Assembly: GCF_008632955.1 (NCBI RefSeq)
Contig: NZ_CP043959.1
Span: forward strand, 620,001-684,000
Length of the DNA: 64,000 bases
Origin: Streptomyces tendae
GTDB lineage: Bacteria; Actinomycetota; Actinomycetes; Streptomycetales; Streptomycetaceae
Direction: 5' to 3'
This document shows, piece after piece, positions 1-8,721 of this stretch (its first letter is position 1; each line of letters starts with the position of its first letter). Position numbers and translations under genes: made by a program. Under the pieces are notes generated by a model. The model saw only the letters and a list, made by a program, of their open reading frames with translations, searched no databases and was not told the DNA's origin.

Positions 1-1022
1 GCCGGGAGGCTCAGCGCGGGGTGACCGCTGAGGTTGAACGCCCAGGTGAGGGCGGTCGAGTAGACGTCACCGGGGCCGTCGTGGCCGTGCGGCGCGGTGG
101 GTGTCGTGGGGGTGAGCAGCAGGTCGGTGCGGGTGAAGAGGGCGCGCAGACGCTCGTCGTCGGCCGCCCGGACCTGGTGGGCGTCGGTGAGGTCGGCGCC
201 CGGGGTGCGCAGCGCGAGCCAGGCCGGTCCGGGGTCGAGGAGCAACGGGGCCGCCGGCGGCCGTACGAGGCGCACCACCCCGGCGTCGACGAGCCGGCCG
301 ACCGCCTGCCGGGCCAGCGCGACGGGCTCCGCGTCGGGCGACGCGAAGCCGAGGTCGGGGGACCAGACCGCCGCGACGGGGAACGGCGGGGCGGACGGTG
401 CGGCCCGCCCCGACACCAGCCGCCACCACACCACCGCGTCCCCCGCCGTGCGGGTGAGGACTCCGGGAGCGGTCAGGCCCGTACGGTCGGGCGAGGGGAA
501 CCGGCCGCCCGTGACCTTCAGGCCCAGCACCCCGCACCACGCCGCCGGGATGCGCACCGACCCCGCCCCGTCCGAGCCCGTCGCCAGTGGCACCAGCCCG
601 GCCGCCACCGCCACCGCCGCCCCCGCCGAGGACCCGCCGGGCGTACGGTCCGCCCGCCACGGATTGACGGTACGGCCGCCCGCCCCGAGCCCCCAGGTCT
701 GCCAGGACGTTCCCGGACCCGGCACCGCGGTGGCGCCCACGGCGACCGCGCCGGCCGCGAGCAGCGGCCCCGCCGCCCGCAGTCCCCGCCGCCCCTTGAC
801 CGCGACCGGCACCCCGGCCAGCGGGAGGTCCTCACCGGCGGCGACCCGCGCGTCCACCTCCGCCGCCCGCCGCGGCGCCTCCTCGTCCCACACTTCGGCG
901 AACGCGCACAGCACCGGGTCGGCCCGCCGGATCCGCGCGAGCGCCTCCGCGACCACGTCCACGGCCTTGCGCGAGCCGTCCCGTACGGCGGCCGCGATCT
1001 CACGGGCGCCGTCCCCGCTCAC
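1..1022 (-). CDS. Amidase-signature family hydrolase, C-terminal end missing at window edge
   Basis: Amidase-signature enzyme that would hydrolyse a C-N amide bond; the substrate cannot be told. The translated frame shows the family's catalytic elements in order: the lysine in VPVAVKG, the glycine/serine loop TPGGSSAG with the cis-serine, and the nucleophile region GSDGAGSVRIP. About 340 residues are present and the reading frame is still open at base 1, so the C-terminus lies outside the window. The GTG start is chosen because it overlaps the stop of the upstream gene (GTGA), implying translational coupling. The stretch after the lysine is arginine-rich and lacks the usual DxxxV continuation, so this may be a divergent member. 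Family assignment is confident, substrate unknown. Confidence 0.8.
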   Translation of the reverse strand, partial: MSGDGAREIAAAVRDGSRKAVDVVAEALARIRRADPVLCAFAEVWDEEAPRRAAEVDARVAAGEDLPLAGVPVAVKGRRGLRAAGPLLAAGAVAVGATAVPGPGTSWQTWGLGAGGRTVNPWRADRTPGGSSAGAAVAVAAGLVPLATGSDGAGSVRIPAAWCGVLGLKVTGGRFPSPDRTGLTAPGVLTRTAGDAVVWWRLVSGRAAPSAPPFPVAAVWSPDLGFASPDAEPVALARQAVGRLVDAGVVRLVRPPAAPLLLDPGPAWLALRTPGADLTDAHQVRAADDERLRALFTRTDLLLTPTTPTAPHGHDGPGDVYSTALTWAFNLSGHPALSLP

Positions 1023-1528
1023 CGCACGGCGCCCGTGAGGCGGGCCAGCGGCTCCGTCTCGCGCGGCAGCCGGCCGCCCAGGTCGCCGAGGCGCCAGTCC
1101 GGCACCCACGGCACCCGGTACACGTCGATCACCGACTCGATCCGCCGCACCCGCTGCGCGAGGGGGCGCGGGAGCCGTCCCGGCGCGTCCGCCACGAGGA
1201 CCACGGCGTCCAGGTCGAGCCCGTGCGGCGCCTCGCCGCGCCGGAACAGGTCGACGGCCGGCAGCACCGCGTCCAGCCCGGCCGCGTGGGTCCGGGCGAC
1301 GAGCAGCACCGACCGCGGGGCGGTGGGCGCGGGCCAGGCACGTCCGCCGTCGTGACCGCCGTAGACCGCGGCGAGCGTGGAGACGCCCGCGCCGCCGTGC
1401 AGACCGATCCAGGAGAAGCTCCGGGCGGTCGCCCGGGCGTGCGCGGGCCCCGGCGGGCCCTCCGCCTCCGGTGCCGCCACCGGCCCCCGCAGCCAGATCT
1501 CCGGTCCCCGTTCCGTGGCATCCCGCAT
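1019..1528 (-). CDS. Hypothetical protein with P-loop-like motif (DUF6668-like)
   Basis: 169-residue protein of unknown function. Residues about 39-48 read SWIGLHGGAGVSTLA, which resembles a degenerate Walker A loop (GGxGxST) but lacks the invariant lysine of true NTPases. The rest has alternating hydrophobic strands (SVLLVART, DAVVLVADAPG) as in a P-loop fold. From memory it resembles the actinobacterial family listed as DUF6668; I could not check this. The ATG has a good upstream GGAGAGGG. It is the first gene of a minus-strand pair with the amidase, overlapping it by four bases, and is divergent from the repeat protein at 1688. Confidence 0.7.
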   Translation of the reverse strand: MRDATERGPEIWLRGPVAAPEAEGPPGPAHARATARSFSWIGLHGGAGVSTLAAVYGGHDGGRAWPAPTAPRSVLLVARTHAAGLDAVLPAVDLFRRGEAPHGLDLDAVVLVADAPGRLPRPLAQRVRRIESVIDVYRVPWVPDWRLGDLGGRLPRETEPLARLTGAVR

Positions 1529-1687
1529 GTCCCTCTCCTGCTCGCCGGCCCGATCGTCCATGCCCTTCCGCCCGCACGGAAGCGGGGCCCTCGACCGTTG
1601 GGACGAGCCTGTGACAACGCGGTGACGTGCAGAGCGCGGGCGAGCGGACAGACTCGACGGTAGGTGTACGACCCGAATGAGGGAACG

Positions 1688-3512
1688 ATGACTCGACTCA
1701 GCCGCGAGAAGAAGCGAGAACAGCAGCAGGCCGCGGTGCCGGTCGACGTCCGTGTCCCGGCCGACGGGTCGGGCGAGCCGGGAGCCTCGGTCGACGGGGT
1801 GCGGGTGATCGCGGGTCCCGGCGAGGAGATCCAGCAGGCGGTGCTCGACCGTCTGCACGGCATCGCCGTCGCCTCGGGGCACGCCGTGATCGCCACCGTG
1901 CGCGACGAGCGCATCGGGTACGTCGTCCCGCTCCTGGTCGCCCCGGACGGCTCCAGCCGCTTCACGGACCGGCCGACGCTGCTGCGCGCCGTCCAGGAGA
2001 GCCACCGGGCCGCCGGTGCGGCTCCGCCGGCGCCGGGAGACCTCGACCCCGACATAACCACAGCCCGGCCCCCCGCCCCGGCCCCCTCCATGCCCGCCGC
2101 CCCAGCTCCCTCCGGGCCCGCCGCCCCGGACCCGACGCGGGGCACTGTCCCTGACCCGGCCGGTTCCTTCGCCTCGGACCCGGCCCGCACCGCTGCCTGG
2201 GGCCCGGCCCGCACCGAGGCCCCGGACCCGGCCCGGACACCGGCCTCGGACCCGGCCAGGTCCGCCGCGCGGGATCCCTCCAGGTCCGATGTCTCCGACC
2301 CGACGCGGAGTTCCGCCACTGACCTGACCGGGACCTCCGCCCCGGCTACCTCCGGGTCCGCCGCCCCGGACCCGACGCGGGGCACTGCCTCCGACCCGGC
2401 CGGTTCCTTCGCCTCGGACCCGGCCCGCACAGCTGCCTGGGACCCGGCCCGCACAGCTGCCTGGGACCCGGCCCGCACCGAGGCCTCGGACCCTGCTCGC
2501 ACCGAGGCCTCGGACCCTGCTCGCACCGAGGCCTCGGACCCTGCTCGCACCGCTGCCTCGGACCCTGCTCGCACCGCTGCCCGCGCTGCCGGCCGGCCTC
2601 TCGGACAGTCCGGCCCCGGCCTCCCCCTCGCCTGCGCCGCAGCCCCAGGCCGGCGACCTGCCGACGCGTCTTCTGCGCCCGTCCGCGGAGGACGACGCCC
2701 AGGCCGCCCCCCGTCCCGTACGGGACGTCACCCCCACCTTCCCGCTGCACCCGGTCCCTGGGACCCAGGAACCCCTCGACTCCCCGCCCACGTTCCGGCT
2801 GCGGACGGTGACCGGCCCCGTGCCCCCGGGCACCCCGCCCGGCACGGTCGCACCTCCGACGGGCGCGTTCGGACCGCCGCCGTCCATGGGGCCGCGGCCC
2901 CACCAGGACGCGGCGGCCCCGGCGCCCGTCCGCGGCCGCGGCGCGCCCACCGACCTCGTGCTCGACGCCGACCCGGACGCCCGGCCCACCCCGCCCCGCG
3001 GCTTCGACGCCGTCGCCGAGGCCGTGCTCGGAGACGAGCCCGCCGCCCCCGCCGGCAGCCCCCTCGCCGCACCCCTGGAGCGGATCAACGACGCCGTCCG
3101 GGCGGGCAGGATCGACACGGCGGCCGGCCTGGCCGACGAGACCGTGGCGCACGCCTCGCAGACCCTCGGTGCGGAGCACCCGGAGGTGCTGCGCCTGCGG
3201 GAGCTGACCGCCTACATCGCCTACCTCGGCGGTGAGCCCCTGCGCGCCTTCCGGCTCTCCATGGACCTCGCCGCCGTCTGCCGCCGCGTGGGCGACGCGG
3301 AGGCCGCGTACGGCAACGTCCGCAGCGCGGCCACCGCGTGGCGCGGGGTGCGCGACCCGCTGCTCGGGCTGGAGCTGGGCCACGAGCTGACGGCGCTGTG
3401 GACCGAGCTCGCCGCCGAGGGCGGACCCGCCGCCGACGAGGCGGACGAGCTGGAGTCCGCCCACGCCCGCATGGACCGCCTGACCGCCCGCGCCCGCGAC
3501 CGTCAGACCTGA
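1688..3512 (+). pseudogene. Frameshifted TPR-like protein with octapeptide repeats
   Basis: One ancestral gene now split over two frames. The N-terminal part starts at ATG 1688 (MTRLSREKK, preceded by GAGGG) and runs through a conserved-looking domain (about residues 1-110), then a Pro/Ala-rich linker with tandem octapeptides ASDPARTE/A. Just after the array the sensible frame shifts by +1: from about 2583 the other frame reads ALPAGLSDSPAPAS and continues to a C-terminal helical domain (about residues 3060-3500 of the DNA) ending at 3512, whose helical pairs look tetratricopeptide-like (PLERINDAVRAGRIDTA; LGAEHPEVLRLRELTAYI). The shift equals one extra base or two missing bases. It may be slippage in the repeats, a sequencing error or a genuine inactivation. 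Function unknown. Confidence 0.7.
2411..2578 (+). repeat. Seven tandem 24-bp units coding ASDPARTE-type octapeptides
   Basis: Seven in-frame 24-bp units encode (A)(S/W)DPART(A/E). A looser, partly diverged copy of the same module lies about 240 bp upstream (from near 2125), beginning with the shared AAPDPTRGT, so the region has grown by both small tandem and larger segmental duplication. The reading frame of the host gene is lost at the downstream edge of this array. Confidence 0.8.
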
Positions 3513-3534
3513 GCGGCGCGCCCCGGGGAGCCGG

Positions 3535-4008
3535 CTAGTGCAGGCAGAACTCGTTGCCCTCCGGGTCCGCCATCACGACCCAGCTCCCGCCGGGCTCGTC
3601 CACCCGCCGCAGCACGTGGGCGCCGAGCCCTTCGAGCCGGGCCTGCTCCTCGTCGCGGCGGTCCGCACCGGGGTGCAGGTCGATGTGGAGGCGGTTCTTG
3701 ACCGTCTTCTCCTCGGGCACCCGCTGGAACAGCAGCCGCCGTCCGCGCCCGGTGCCGCTCTCCTCCTCGAAGGGGTCGTCGGGGTGCCGTACGGCGGTCA
3801 GGTCACGCCAGGCGCGGCGGCCGTGCGACTCGACGGTGAGCGCCTCGGGCACGGCCCCCGCCGCGAGCAGCTTCTCGATGAGCGCGCTGTTGTCCTCGAC
3901 CACGTAGTGCAGGGCGGCGGCCCAGAAGCCGGCCTGGGCGTGCGGGTCGGCCGCGTCCACAACGAGCTTCCAGTGCACCGGCGTGGCCGGAGTGGGTGTC
4001 TGCGTCAT
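3535..4008 (-). CDS. VOC (glyoxalase-like) superfamily protein
   Basis: 157-residue protein with the vicinal-oxygen-chelate fold: an N-terminal module (HWKLVVDAADPHAQAGFWAAAL) and a C-terminal module (NRLHIDLHPG, then GSWVVMADPEGNEFCLH), the DPEGNEFCL ending being typical of the family. Such proteins bind a metal and act as dioxygenases, lyases or resistance sequestrants; the substrate here cannot be inferred. The start is the ATG giving MTQTPTPATPVHW; a longer open frame upstream runs into the neighbouring transporter and is a shadow. It is the last gene before the convergent end of the repeat protein. Confidence 0.8.
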   Translation of the reverse strand: MTQTPTPATPVHWKLVVDAADPHAQAGFWAAALHYVVEDNSALIEKLLAAGAVPEALTVESHGRRAWRDLTAVRHPDDPFEEESGTGRGRRLLFQRVPEEKTVKNRLHIDLHPGADRRDEEQARLEGLGAHVLRRVDEPGGSWVVMADPEGNEFCLH

Positions 4009-4055
4009 GCGCCCGTTATAGGGCGCGGCACCGACAACGCCGGTCCGCCACGCGC

Positions 4056-5090
4056 CTACGGCTTGGTCTCCAGCGCCTTGGCCTCCGCCTCGGACAGTGG
4101 CGCGGCGACGGGCACGGACCCGCCGGCGCCCGGATCGGCGGCGGTCTCGCGTGCGGCCGTCCCGCGCGCGGCGGCCGTCCGTCCGGCGAGGGCCCGGGCG
4201 GTGCGGCGGGCGGTGCGCAGCGCGTCCCAGGTGAGCAGGGTGAGCGCCAGCCACACCAGGGCGAACCCGGCCCAGCGCTCCGGCGGCATGGCCTCCTTGA
4301 AGTAGAGGATGCCGAGCACGAACTGGAAGACGGGGGCCAGGTACTGCAGCAGACCCAGTGTCGACAGGGGGACGCGGATCGCCGCGGCGCCGAAGCAGAC
4401 CAGGGGGATGGCGGTGACGATGCCGGTCGCGGCGAGCAGCAGCGCGTGTCCCGCGCCCTCGGCGGCGAAGGTCGAGTCGCCCTGGGTGCTCAGCCACACC
4501 AGGTAGCCCAGCGCGGGCAGGAACTGGATCGCGGTCTCGGCGGCCAGCGACTCGACGCCGCCCAGGTTGACCTTCTTCTTCACCAGCCCGTAGACGGCGA
4601 AGGAGAAGGCGAGGCACAGCGAGATCCACGGCGGCCGGCCGTAGCCGACGGTGAGGACGACGACCGCCAGGGCGCCGACGCCGACCGCGGCCCACTGGGC
4701 GGGCCGCAGGCGTTCCTTCAGCAGCACGACGCCCATCGCGATGGTGACCAGCGGGTTGATGAAGTAGCCGAGGGACGCCTCGACGACGTGCCCGGAGTTC
4801 ACGGACCAGATGTACACGCCCCAGTTCACGGTGATGACCGCGGCGGCCACGGTGACGAGGGCCAGCTTGCGCGGCTGCCGCAGCAGCTCGCCGATCCACG
4901 CCCAGCGGCGGACGGCCAGCAGGGCGGCGGCGACGAAGACCAGGGACCACACCATCCGGTGGGCCAGGATCTCCACCGCTCCCGCGGGCTTCAGCAGGGG
5001 CCAGAACAGGGGGACGAGCCCCCACATCCCGTACGCCGCGAAGCCGTTCAGCAGTCCTATGCGCCGCTCTGCGGCCGGCTTCCCGGTCAC
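4056..5090 (-). CDS. rarD: EamA-family transporter, RarD type
   Basis: 344-residue integral membrane protein with about ten hydrophobic segments in two EamA repeats. The RarD subgroup is indicated by the N-terminal GLLNGFAAYGMWGLVPLFWP and by HRMVWSLVF. Members are drug/metabolite exporters of unproven substrate (the name comes from a chloramphenicol-sensitivity phenotype). The GTG start has a strong AAGGAGG seven bases upstream. The C-terminal 50 residues are Ala/Arg-rich, outside the membrane domain and probably disordered. It lies downstream of a very long palindrome that separates it from the SDR gene. Confidence 0.88.
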   Translation of the reverse strand: MTGKPAAERRIGLLNGFAAYGMWGLVPLFWPLLKPAGAVEILAHRMVWSLVFVAAALLAVRRWAWIGELLRQPRKLALVTVAAAVITVNWGVYIWSVNSGHVVEASLGYFINPLVTIAMGVVLLKERLRPAQWAAVGVGALAVVVLTVGYGRPPWISLCLAFSFAVYGLVKKKVNLGGVESLAAETAIQFLPALGYLVWLSTQGDSTFAAEGAGHALLLAATGIVTAIPLVCFGAAAIRVPLSTLGLLQYLAPVFQFVLGILYFKEAMPPERWAGFALVWLALTLLTWDALRTARRTARALAGRTAAARGTAARETAADPGAGGSVPVAAPLSEAEAKALETKP

Positions 5091-5170
5091 GGGCCCCTCC
5101 TTCGTGTCCGACGCGTCCCCAAGTCGACGGGGGCCCGCAGACGCGCGCGCGGACCCACCGGACGACGGTA

Positions 5171-5238
5171 ACGCCGGACACCCCCACATGTCATGTCCGT
5201 ACCGGCATACGGTCATGACCGGTGGGGGTGTCCGGCGT
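5171..5238. repeat. 68-bp near-perfect palindrome (probable terminator)
   Basis: The outer arms (5171-5187 and 5222-5238) are 17-bp perfect complements. After a two-base mismatch the inner arms GTCATG/CATGAC and CCGTA/TACGG continue around a six-base loop CCGGCA centred at 5204.5, with a single T/T mismatch. It lies between two minus-strand genes: after the SDR stop and before the rarD ribosome-binding site. A transcription terminator for the SDR gene is the simplest reading. Its length and symmetry are greater than other hairpins in the window. Confidence 0.8.
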
Positions 5239-5271
5239 CTCGCGGAGACCCGAACCCTCGCGGCCCGGAGG

Positions 5272-6126
5272 TCAGCCCTTCAGCGCGACGGCGATCGCCT
5301 CGCCGATCGGCGTGGTCGGGCGGCCGGTCAGCCGGGACAGGTCGCCGCTGTCGACCACCAGCTCACCCTCGGCGATCGAGGCGTCGACGCCCGCCAGGAC
5401 GGCCGCCACCGGCTCGGGGATCCCCGCACCGGCCAGGATGCCGGTGAGCGCCTCGGTGGTGACCGGGTTGTAGGCGATCTCCCGGCCGGTCTGCCGGCTC
5501 AGCTCGGCCGCGTACTCGGCGAAGCTCCACGCCTCGTCGCCGCCCAGTTCGTACGTGGTGTTCTCGTGGCCCTCGCCGGTCAGCACGGCGACCGCGGCGG
5601 CCGCGTAGTCGGCCCGGGAGGCGGACGAGACCCGGCCCTCGCCGGCCGCCGCGAGCACCGTGTCGTGCTCCAGCACCGGGGCCAGGTTCTCGGTGTAGTT
5701 CTCGTGGTACCAGCCGTTGCGCAGCAGCACGTAGGGCACGCCCGAGTCGAGCAGTGCCCGCTCGGTGCCGCGGTGGTCGTCGGCGAGCGCGGCCTTCAGG
5801 GTGCCGGGGGCGCTGGTGTAGGCGAGCAGCGCGACACCGGCCGCCTTGGCGGCGTCGATGACCCCCGTGTGCTGCCGCACCCTGCCCTTGTCGAACTCGT
5901 TGCCGGAGATCAGCAGGACCTTGTCGCCGGCCGCGAAGAGGCCGTCGAAGGTCTCCGGGGCGTTGTAGTCGGCGATCGCGATCCGCACCCCGCGCTCCGC
6001 GAGGTCCGCCACCTTCTCCGGGTCGCGGACGACGGCGGTGACCTGCTCCGCGGGGACCTTCTCCAGCAACTGCTCCACGACGTGACGGCCGAGCTTCCCG
6101 CTGGCTCCGGTGACGACGATGCTCAT
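5272..6126 (-). CDS. NAD(P)H-binding SDR, quinone oxidoreductase type 2-like
   Basis: 284-residue atypical short-chain dehydrogenase with the N-terminal Rossmann motif TGASGKLG and NADP-type VVRDPEK after the second strand. The internal segments (YTSAPGTLKAALADDHRGTE; RNGWYHENYTENL) match the NmrA-like/QorB (YtfG) group, which reduces quinones with NADPH and is often electrophile-induced. The ATG giving MSIVVTGASG is chosen because the Rossmann strand begins at once. Homologues usually sit divergent to an HxlR-type regulator; here the divergent neighbour is instead a secreted FG-GAP protein, but a possible operator is present just upstream. Confidence 0.85.
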   Translation of the reverse strand: MSIVVTGASGKLGRHVVEQLLEKVPAEQVTAVVRDPEKVADLAERGVRIAIADYNAPETFDGLFAAGDKVLLISGNEFDKGRVRQHTGVIDAAKAAGVALLAYTSAPGTLKAALADDHRGTERALLDSGVPYVLLRNGWYHENYTENLAPVLEHDTVLAAAGEGRVSSASRADYAAAAVAVLTGEGHENTTYELGGDEAWSFAEYAAELSRQTGREIAYNPVTTEALTGILAGAGIPEPVAAVLAGVDASIAEGELVVDSGDLSRLTGRPTTPIGEAIAVALKG

Positions 6127-6154
6127 GATGCGACAACTCCTCAGGGGGTGGCTT

Positions 6155-6182
6155 GGCACTAACTGTACGGCAGGCGCTAACT
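6155..6182 (-). promoter_or_regulatory. Direct repeats AGTTAGYGCC upstream of the SDR gene
   Basis: On the minus strand AGTTAGCGCC (6182-6173) and AGTTAGTGCC (6164-6155) form two ten-base direct repeats offset by 18 bp. They overlap a possible promoter (TTTCTA, 17 bp, TACAGT). The position suits an operator for an HxlR-type redox regulator, which is inferred from the usual genetic partner of this SDR family. Confidence 0.45.
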
Positions 6183-6360
6183 TTTAGAAAGCGTAAGCCC
6201 TTCGCGCCTGCGGCCCGGGGGCGCGAAGGGGCCCGGCGTTGCTCTACGATCACGCTCGCGCGTGCAGCCGCCGCACGGCCCAGGCAGTCCGCCGGGGGCC
6301 GTCGCATCGGGGGGTGCGAGGAGCGGACGCGACGCGCCTCAATGGGAGGGGAACTCATCC

Positions 6361-7581
6361 ATGCGGAAACGATTCAACCGGGGCGTGGCGGCGCTCGTCG
6401 GACTCACCCTGGCCGGCACCGGCCTGACCGTCGCGACCGCCGCCCCGGCGGCGGCGAGCTCCTACGACTGCCCGTCCGGCTACTTCTGCGGGTGGTCGGG
6501 CGAGGACGCCAAGGGCTCGATGTGGAAGACGAAGAACAACGTCGCGGACCTGGGCAGCTGGGACAACAGGATCCGCTCGTACGTCAACCGTACGCAGTCG
6601 ATCGCCTGCCTGTACGAGGACAAGGACTACGTTCCGTGGGGAGGCTACTGGGCCCAGGACCCGAACTCACCCGGCGAACTCAGCAGCTCCTCGGAGGCGA
6701 CCACCAGCTCGGTCAAGTTCGTCCGCACCGAACGCGAGTGCAGCCAGACCGCCTACCCGAGCTGGGTCTCCGAGACCTCCCCCACGGCCCAGGGCTTCGG
6801 CGACATGAACGGCGACCGCAAGGCCGACGTCATCACCCGTGACCTGGCCGGACGGCTCTGGTTCACCCCGGGGAACGACACCGGCCGGCTCATCGGCTCC
6901 GGCGGCTGGAACGCCATGAACACCCTGACCCGCCACGGCGACTTCACCGGCGACCGCCGCGAGGACGTCGTCGCCCGGGAGAAGGCCACCGGCAAGCTGT
7001 GGCTCTACCCCGGCACCGGCACCGGCTCCCTCGGCACGCGCAAGCTGCTGGGCGCGAGCGGGTGGAACTCGATGAACCACATCACCGCCTACGGCGACCA
7101 GACCGGCGACGGGCGCTCCGACCTGATCGCCGTGCAGAAGTCCACCGGTGCGCTGTGGCTCTACCCGGGCGCCTCCGGCGGCAAGCTGGGCGGGCGCAAG
7201 CTCATCGGCTCCGGCGGCTGGAACGGCATGAACGCGCTGGCCGGCATGGGTGACGTGACGGGTGACGGACGCCCCGACCTGTACGCCCGCGAGAAGGCCA
7301 CGGGCAAGCTGTGGCTCTACCCGGGGACCTCCACCGCGCGGCTCGGCTCGCGCACGCTCGTCGGCGGCGGCTGGAGCGCCATGGAGCACCTGATCGCGGT
7401 CGGTGACTTCTCCGGCGACGGGCGTCCCGACCTGGCCGCCGTCAGCAACGAGCGGTACGTGATCGACGGCTACTCGGGCAACCCGGGCTGGCTGATCACC
7501 TACCGCGGACGGGCGGGCGGAACCGTGTACGGAGCCCAGCGGACCCACGGCGAGTGGTGGGGCCTCGGCGACTTCTGCTGA
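6361..7581 (+). CDS. Secreted protein with I36-inhibitor-like N-domain and FG-GAP/VCBS repeats
   Basis: 406-residue exported protein. The signal peptide (MRKRFNRGVAALVGLTLAGT, AxA site near APAAAS) is followed by a short Cys-containing domain (YDCPSGYFCGWSG..., then YVNRTQSIACLYEDK) resembling peptidase-inhibitor family I36. After it come five to six repeats of about 50 residues carrying FG-GAP/VCBS calcium-loop motifs (GDMNGDRKADV, GDFTGDRREDV, GDQTGDGRSDL, GDVTGDGRPDL, GDFSGDGRPDL) each ending near GxLWLYPG, expected to fold as a calcium-dependent beta-propeller. It probably acts outside the cell, binding a protein or glycan; no catalytic residues are evident. The ATG has GGGAGGGG upstream. 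Confidence 0.85.
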   Translation: MRKRFNRGVAALVGLTLAGTGLTVATAAPAAASSYDCPSGYFCGWSGEDAKGSMWKTKNNVADLGSWDNRIRSYVNRTQSIACLYEDKDYVPWGGYWAQDPNSPGELSSSSEATTSSVKFVRTERECSQTAYPSWVSETSPTAQGFGDMNGDRKADVITRDLAGRLWFTPGNDTGRLIGSGGWNAMNTLTRHGDFTGDRREDVVAREKATGKLWLYPGTGTGSLGTRKLLGASGWNSMNHITAYGDQTGDGRSDLIAVQKSTGALWLYPGASGGKLGGRKLIGSGGWNGMNALAGMGDVTGDGRPDLYAREKATGKLWLYPGTSTARLGSRTLVGGGWSAMEHLIAVGDFSGDGRPDLAAVSNERYVIDGYSGNPGWLITYRGRAGGTVYGAQRTHGEWWGLGDFC

Positions 7582-7599
7582 GGACACTCCACCCGATGA

Positions 7600-7637
7600 G
7601 GAAGGGCCCCGGCATCCATGGATGCCGGGGCCCTTCC
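7600..7637. terminator. Bidirectional terminator hairpin
   Basis: A perfect 18-bp stem (7600-7617 with 7620-7637) separates the convergent FG-GAP gene and korB. It has no long T tract, as is common for Streptomyces terminators. Confidence 0.85.
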
Positions 7638-7662
7638 CGTGCCTGCGGGCGTGCGTGCGTGC

Positions 7663-8721
7663 TCAGCCCACAACCGTCCAGGTGTCGCCGCCGGCCAGGA
7701 GTGCGGCGAGGTCGCCCTTGCCGTGCTGGTCGACGGCGGTATCGAGCTGGTCGGCCATGAGGGTGTCGTAGACCGGCCGGTCCACCGAGCGGAACACCCC
7801 GATGGGGGTGTGGTGCAGGGTGTCGGGGTCGGCGAGCCGGGACAGCGCGAACGCGTTCGTCGGGGACGCGGAGTGCGCGTCGTGGACGAGCACCCGCGCC
7901 TCGTTCTCCGGTGTCACCGTGACGACCCTGAGGTCTCCGGTGGCGGGGTCGCGGACGACGCCCTTGGAACGGTCGGTGCCGAAGCGGATCGGCTGTCCGT
8001 GCTCCAGACGGATCACCGCTTCCTCGGCCTGCTGCCGGTCCTTGAGGACCTCGAAGGCGCCGTCGTTGAAGATGTTGCAGTTCTGGTAGATCTCCACCAG
8101 CGCGGTGCCGGGGTGGTCGGCGGCCTGGCGCAGGACCTCGGTGAGGTGCTTGCGGTCGGAGTCGACGGTGCGGGCGACGAAGGAGGCCTCCGCGCCGATC
8201 GCCAGCGACACCGGGTTGAAGGGCGCGTCGAGGGAGCCCATCGGCGTCGACTTGGTGATCTTGCCGACCTCGGAGGTGGGGGAGTACTGGCCTTTGGTCA
8301 GCCCGTAGATGCGGTTGTTGAACAGCAGGATCTTGAGGTTGACGTTGCGGCGCAGGGCGTGGATGAGGTGGTTGCCGCCGATGGACAGCGCGTCGCCGTC
8401 GCCGGTGACCACCCACACGGACAAGTCCCGGCGCGAGGTCGCCAGGCCGGTGGCGATCGCGGGGGCGCGGCCGTGGATGGAGTGCATCCCGTAGGTATTC
8501 ATGTAGTACGGGAAGCGGGAGGAGCAGCCGATGCCGGAGACGAACACGATGTTCTCGCGGGCCAGGCCCAGCTCCGGCATGAAGCCCTGCACGGCGGCCA
8601 GCACGGCGTAGTCGCCGCAGCCGGGGCACCAGCGCACCTCCTGGTCGGACTTGAAGTCCTTCATCGTCTGCTTGCCCTCGGCCTTGGGCACCAGCTGGAG
8701 CAGCGTGTCGGCGTCAGTCAT
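7663..8721 (-). CDS. korB: 2-oxoacid:ferredoxin oxidoreductase, beta subunit
   Basis: 352-residue TPP- and [4Fe-4S]-binding subunit of the enzyme that decarboxylates 2-oxoglutarate (or a related 2-oxoacid) to the acyl-CoA and passes electrons to ferredoxin. Visible: cluster cysteines in WCPGCGDY (C32, C35), GIGC (C66) and a fourth in QNCNIF; the TPP-binding GDGDALSIGGNH ending in FNNRIYGLTKGQYSPTS. The ATG start overlaps the end of korA by eight bases, so the two are coupled. Both come before a two-component system and a complex I operon, suggesting a shared electron path. Kor rather than pyruvate:Fd oxidoreductase is assigned by the two-subunit organisation. Confidence 0.92.
   Translation of the reverse strand: MTDADTLLQLVPKAEGKQTMKDFKSDQEVRWCPGCGDYAVLAAVQGFMPELGLARENIVFVSGIGCSSRFPYYMNTYGMHSIHGRAPAIATGLATSRRDLSVWVVTGDGDALSIGGNHLIHALRRNVNLKILLFNNRIYGLTKGQYSPTSEVGKITKSTPMGSLDAPFNPVSLAIGAEASFVARTVDSDRKHLTEVLRQAADHPGTALVEIYQNCNIFNDGAFEVLKDRQQAEEAVIRLEHGQPIRFGTDRSKGVVRDPATGDLRVVTVTPENEARVLVHDAHSASPTNAFALSRLADPDTLHHTPIGVFRSVDRPVYDTLMADQLDTAVDQHGKGDLAALLAGGDTWTVVG

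Noticed and set aside
2411..2578. CRISPR-like array
   Set aside because: The 24-bp units are in-frame coding repeats without spacers.
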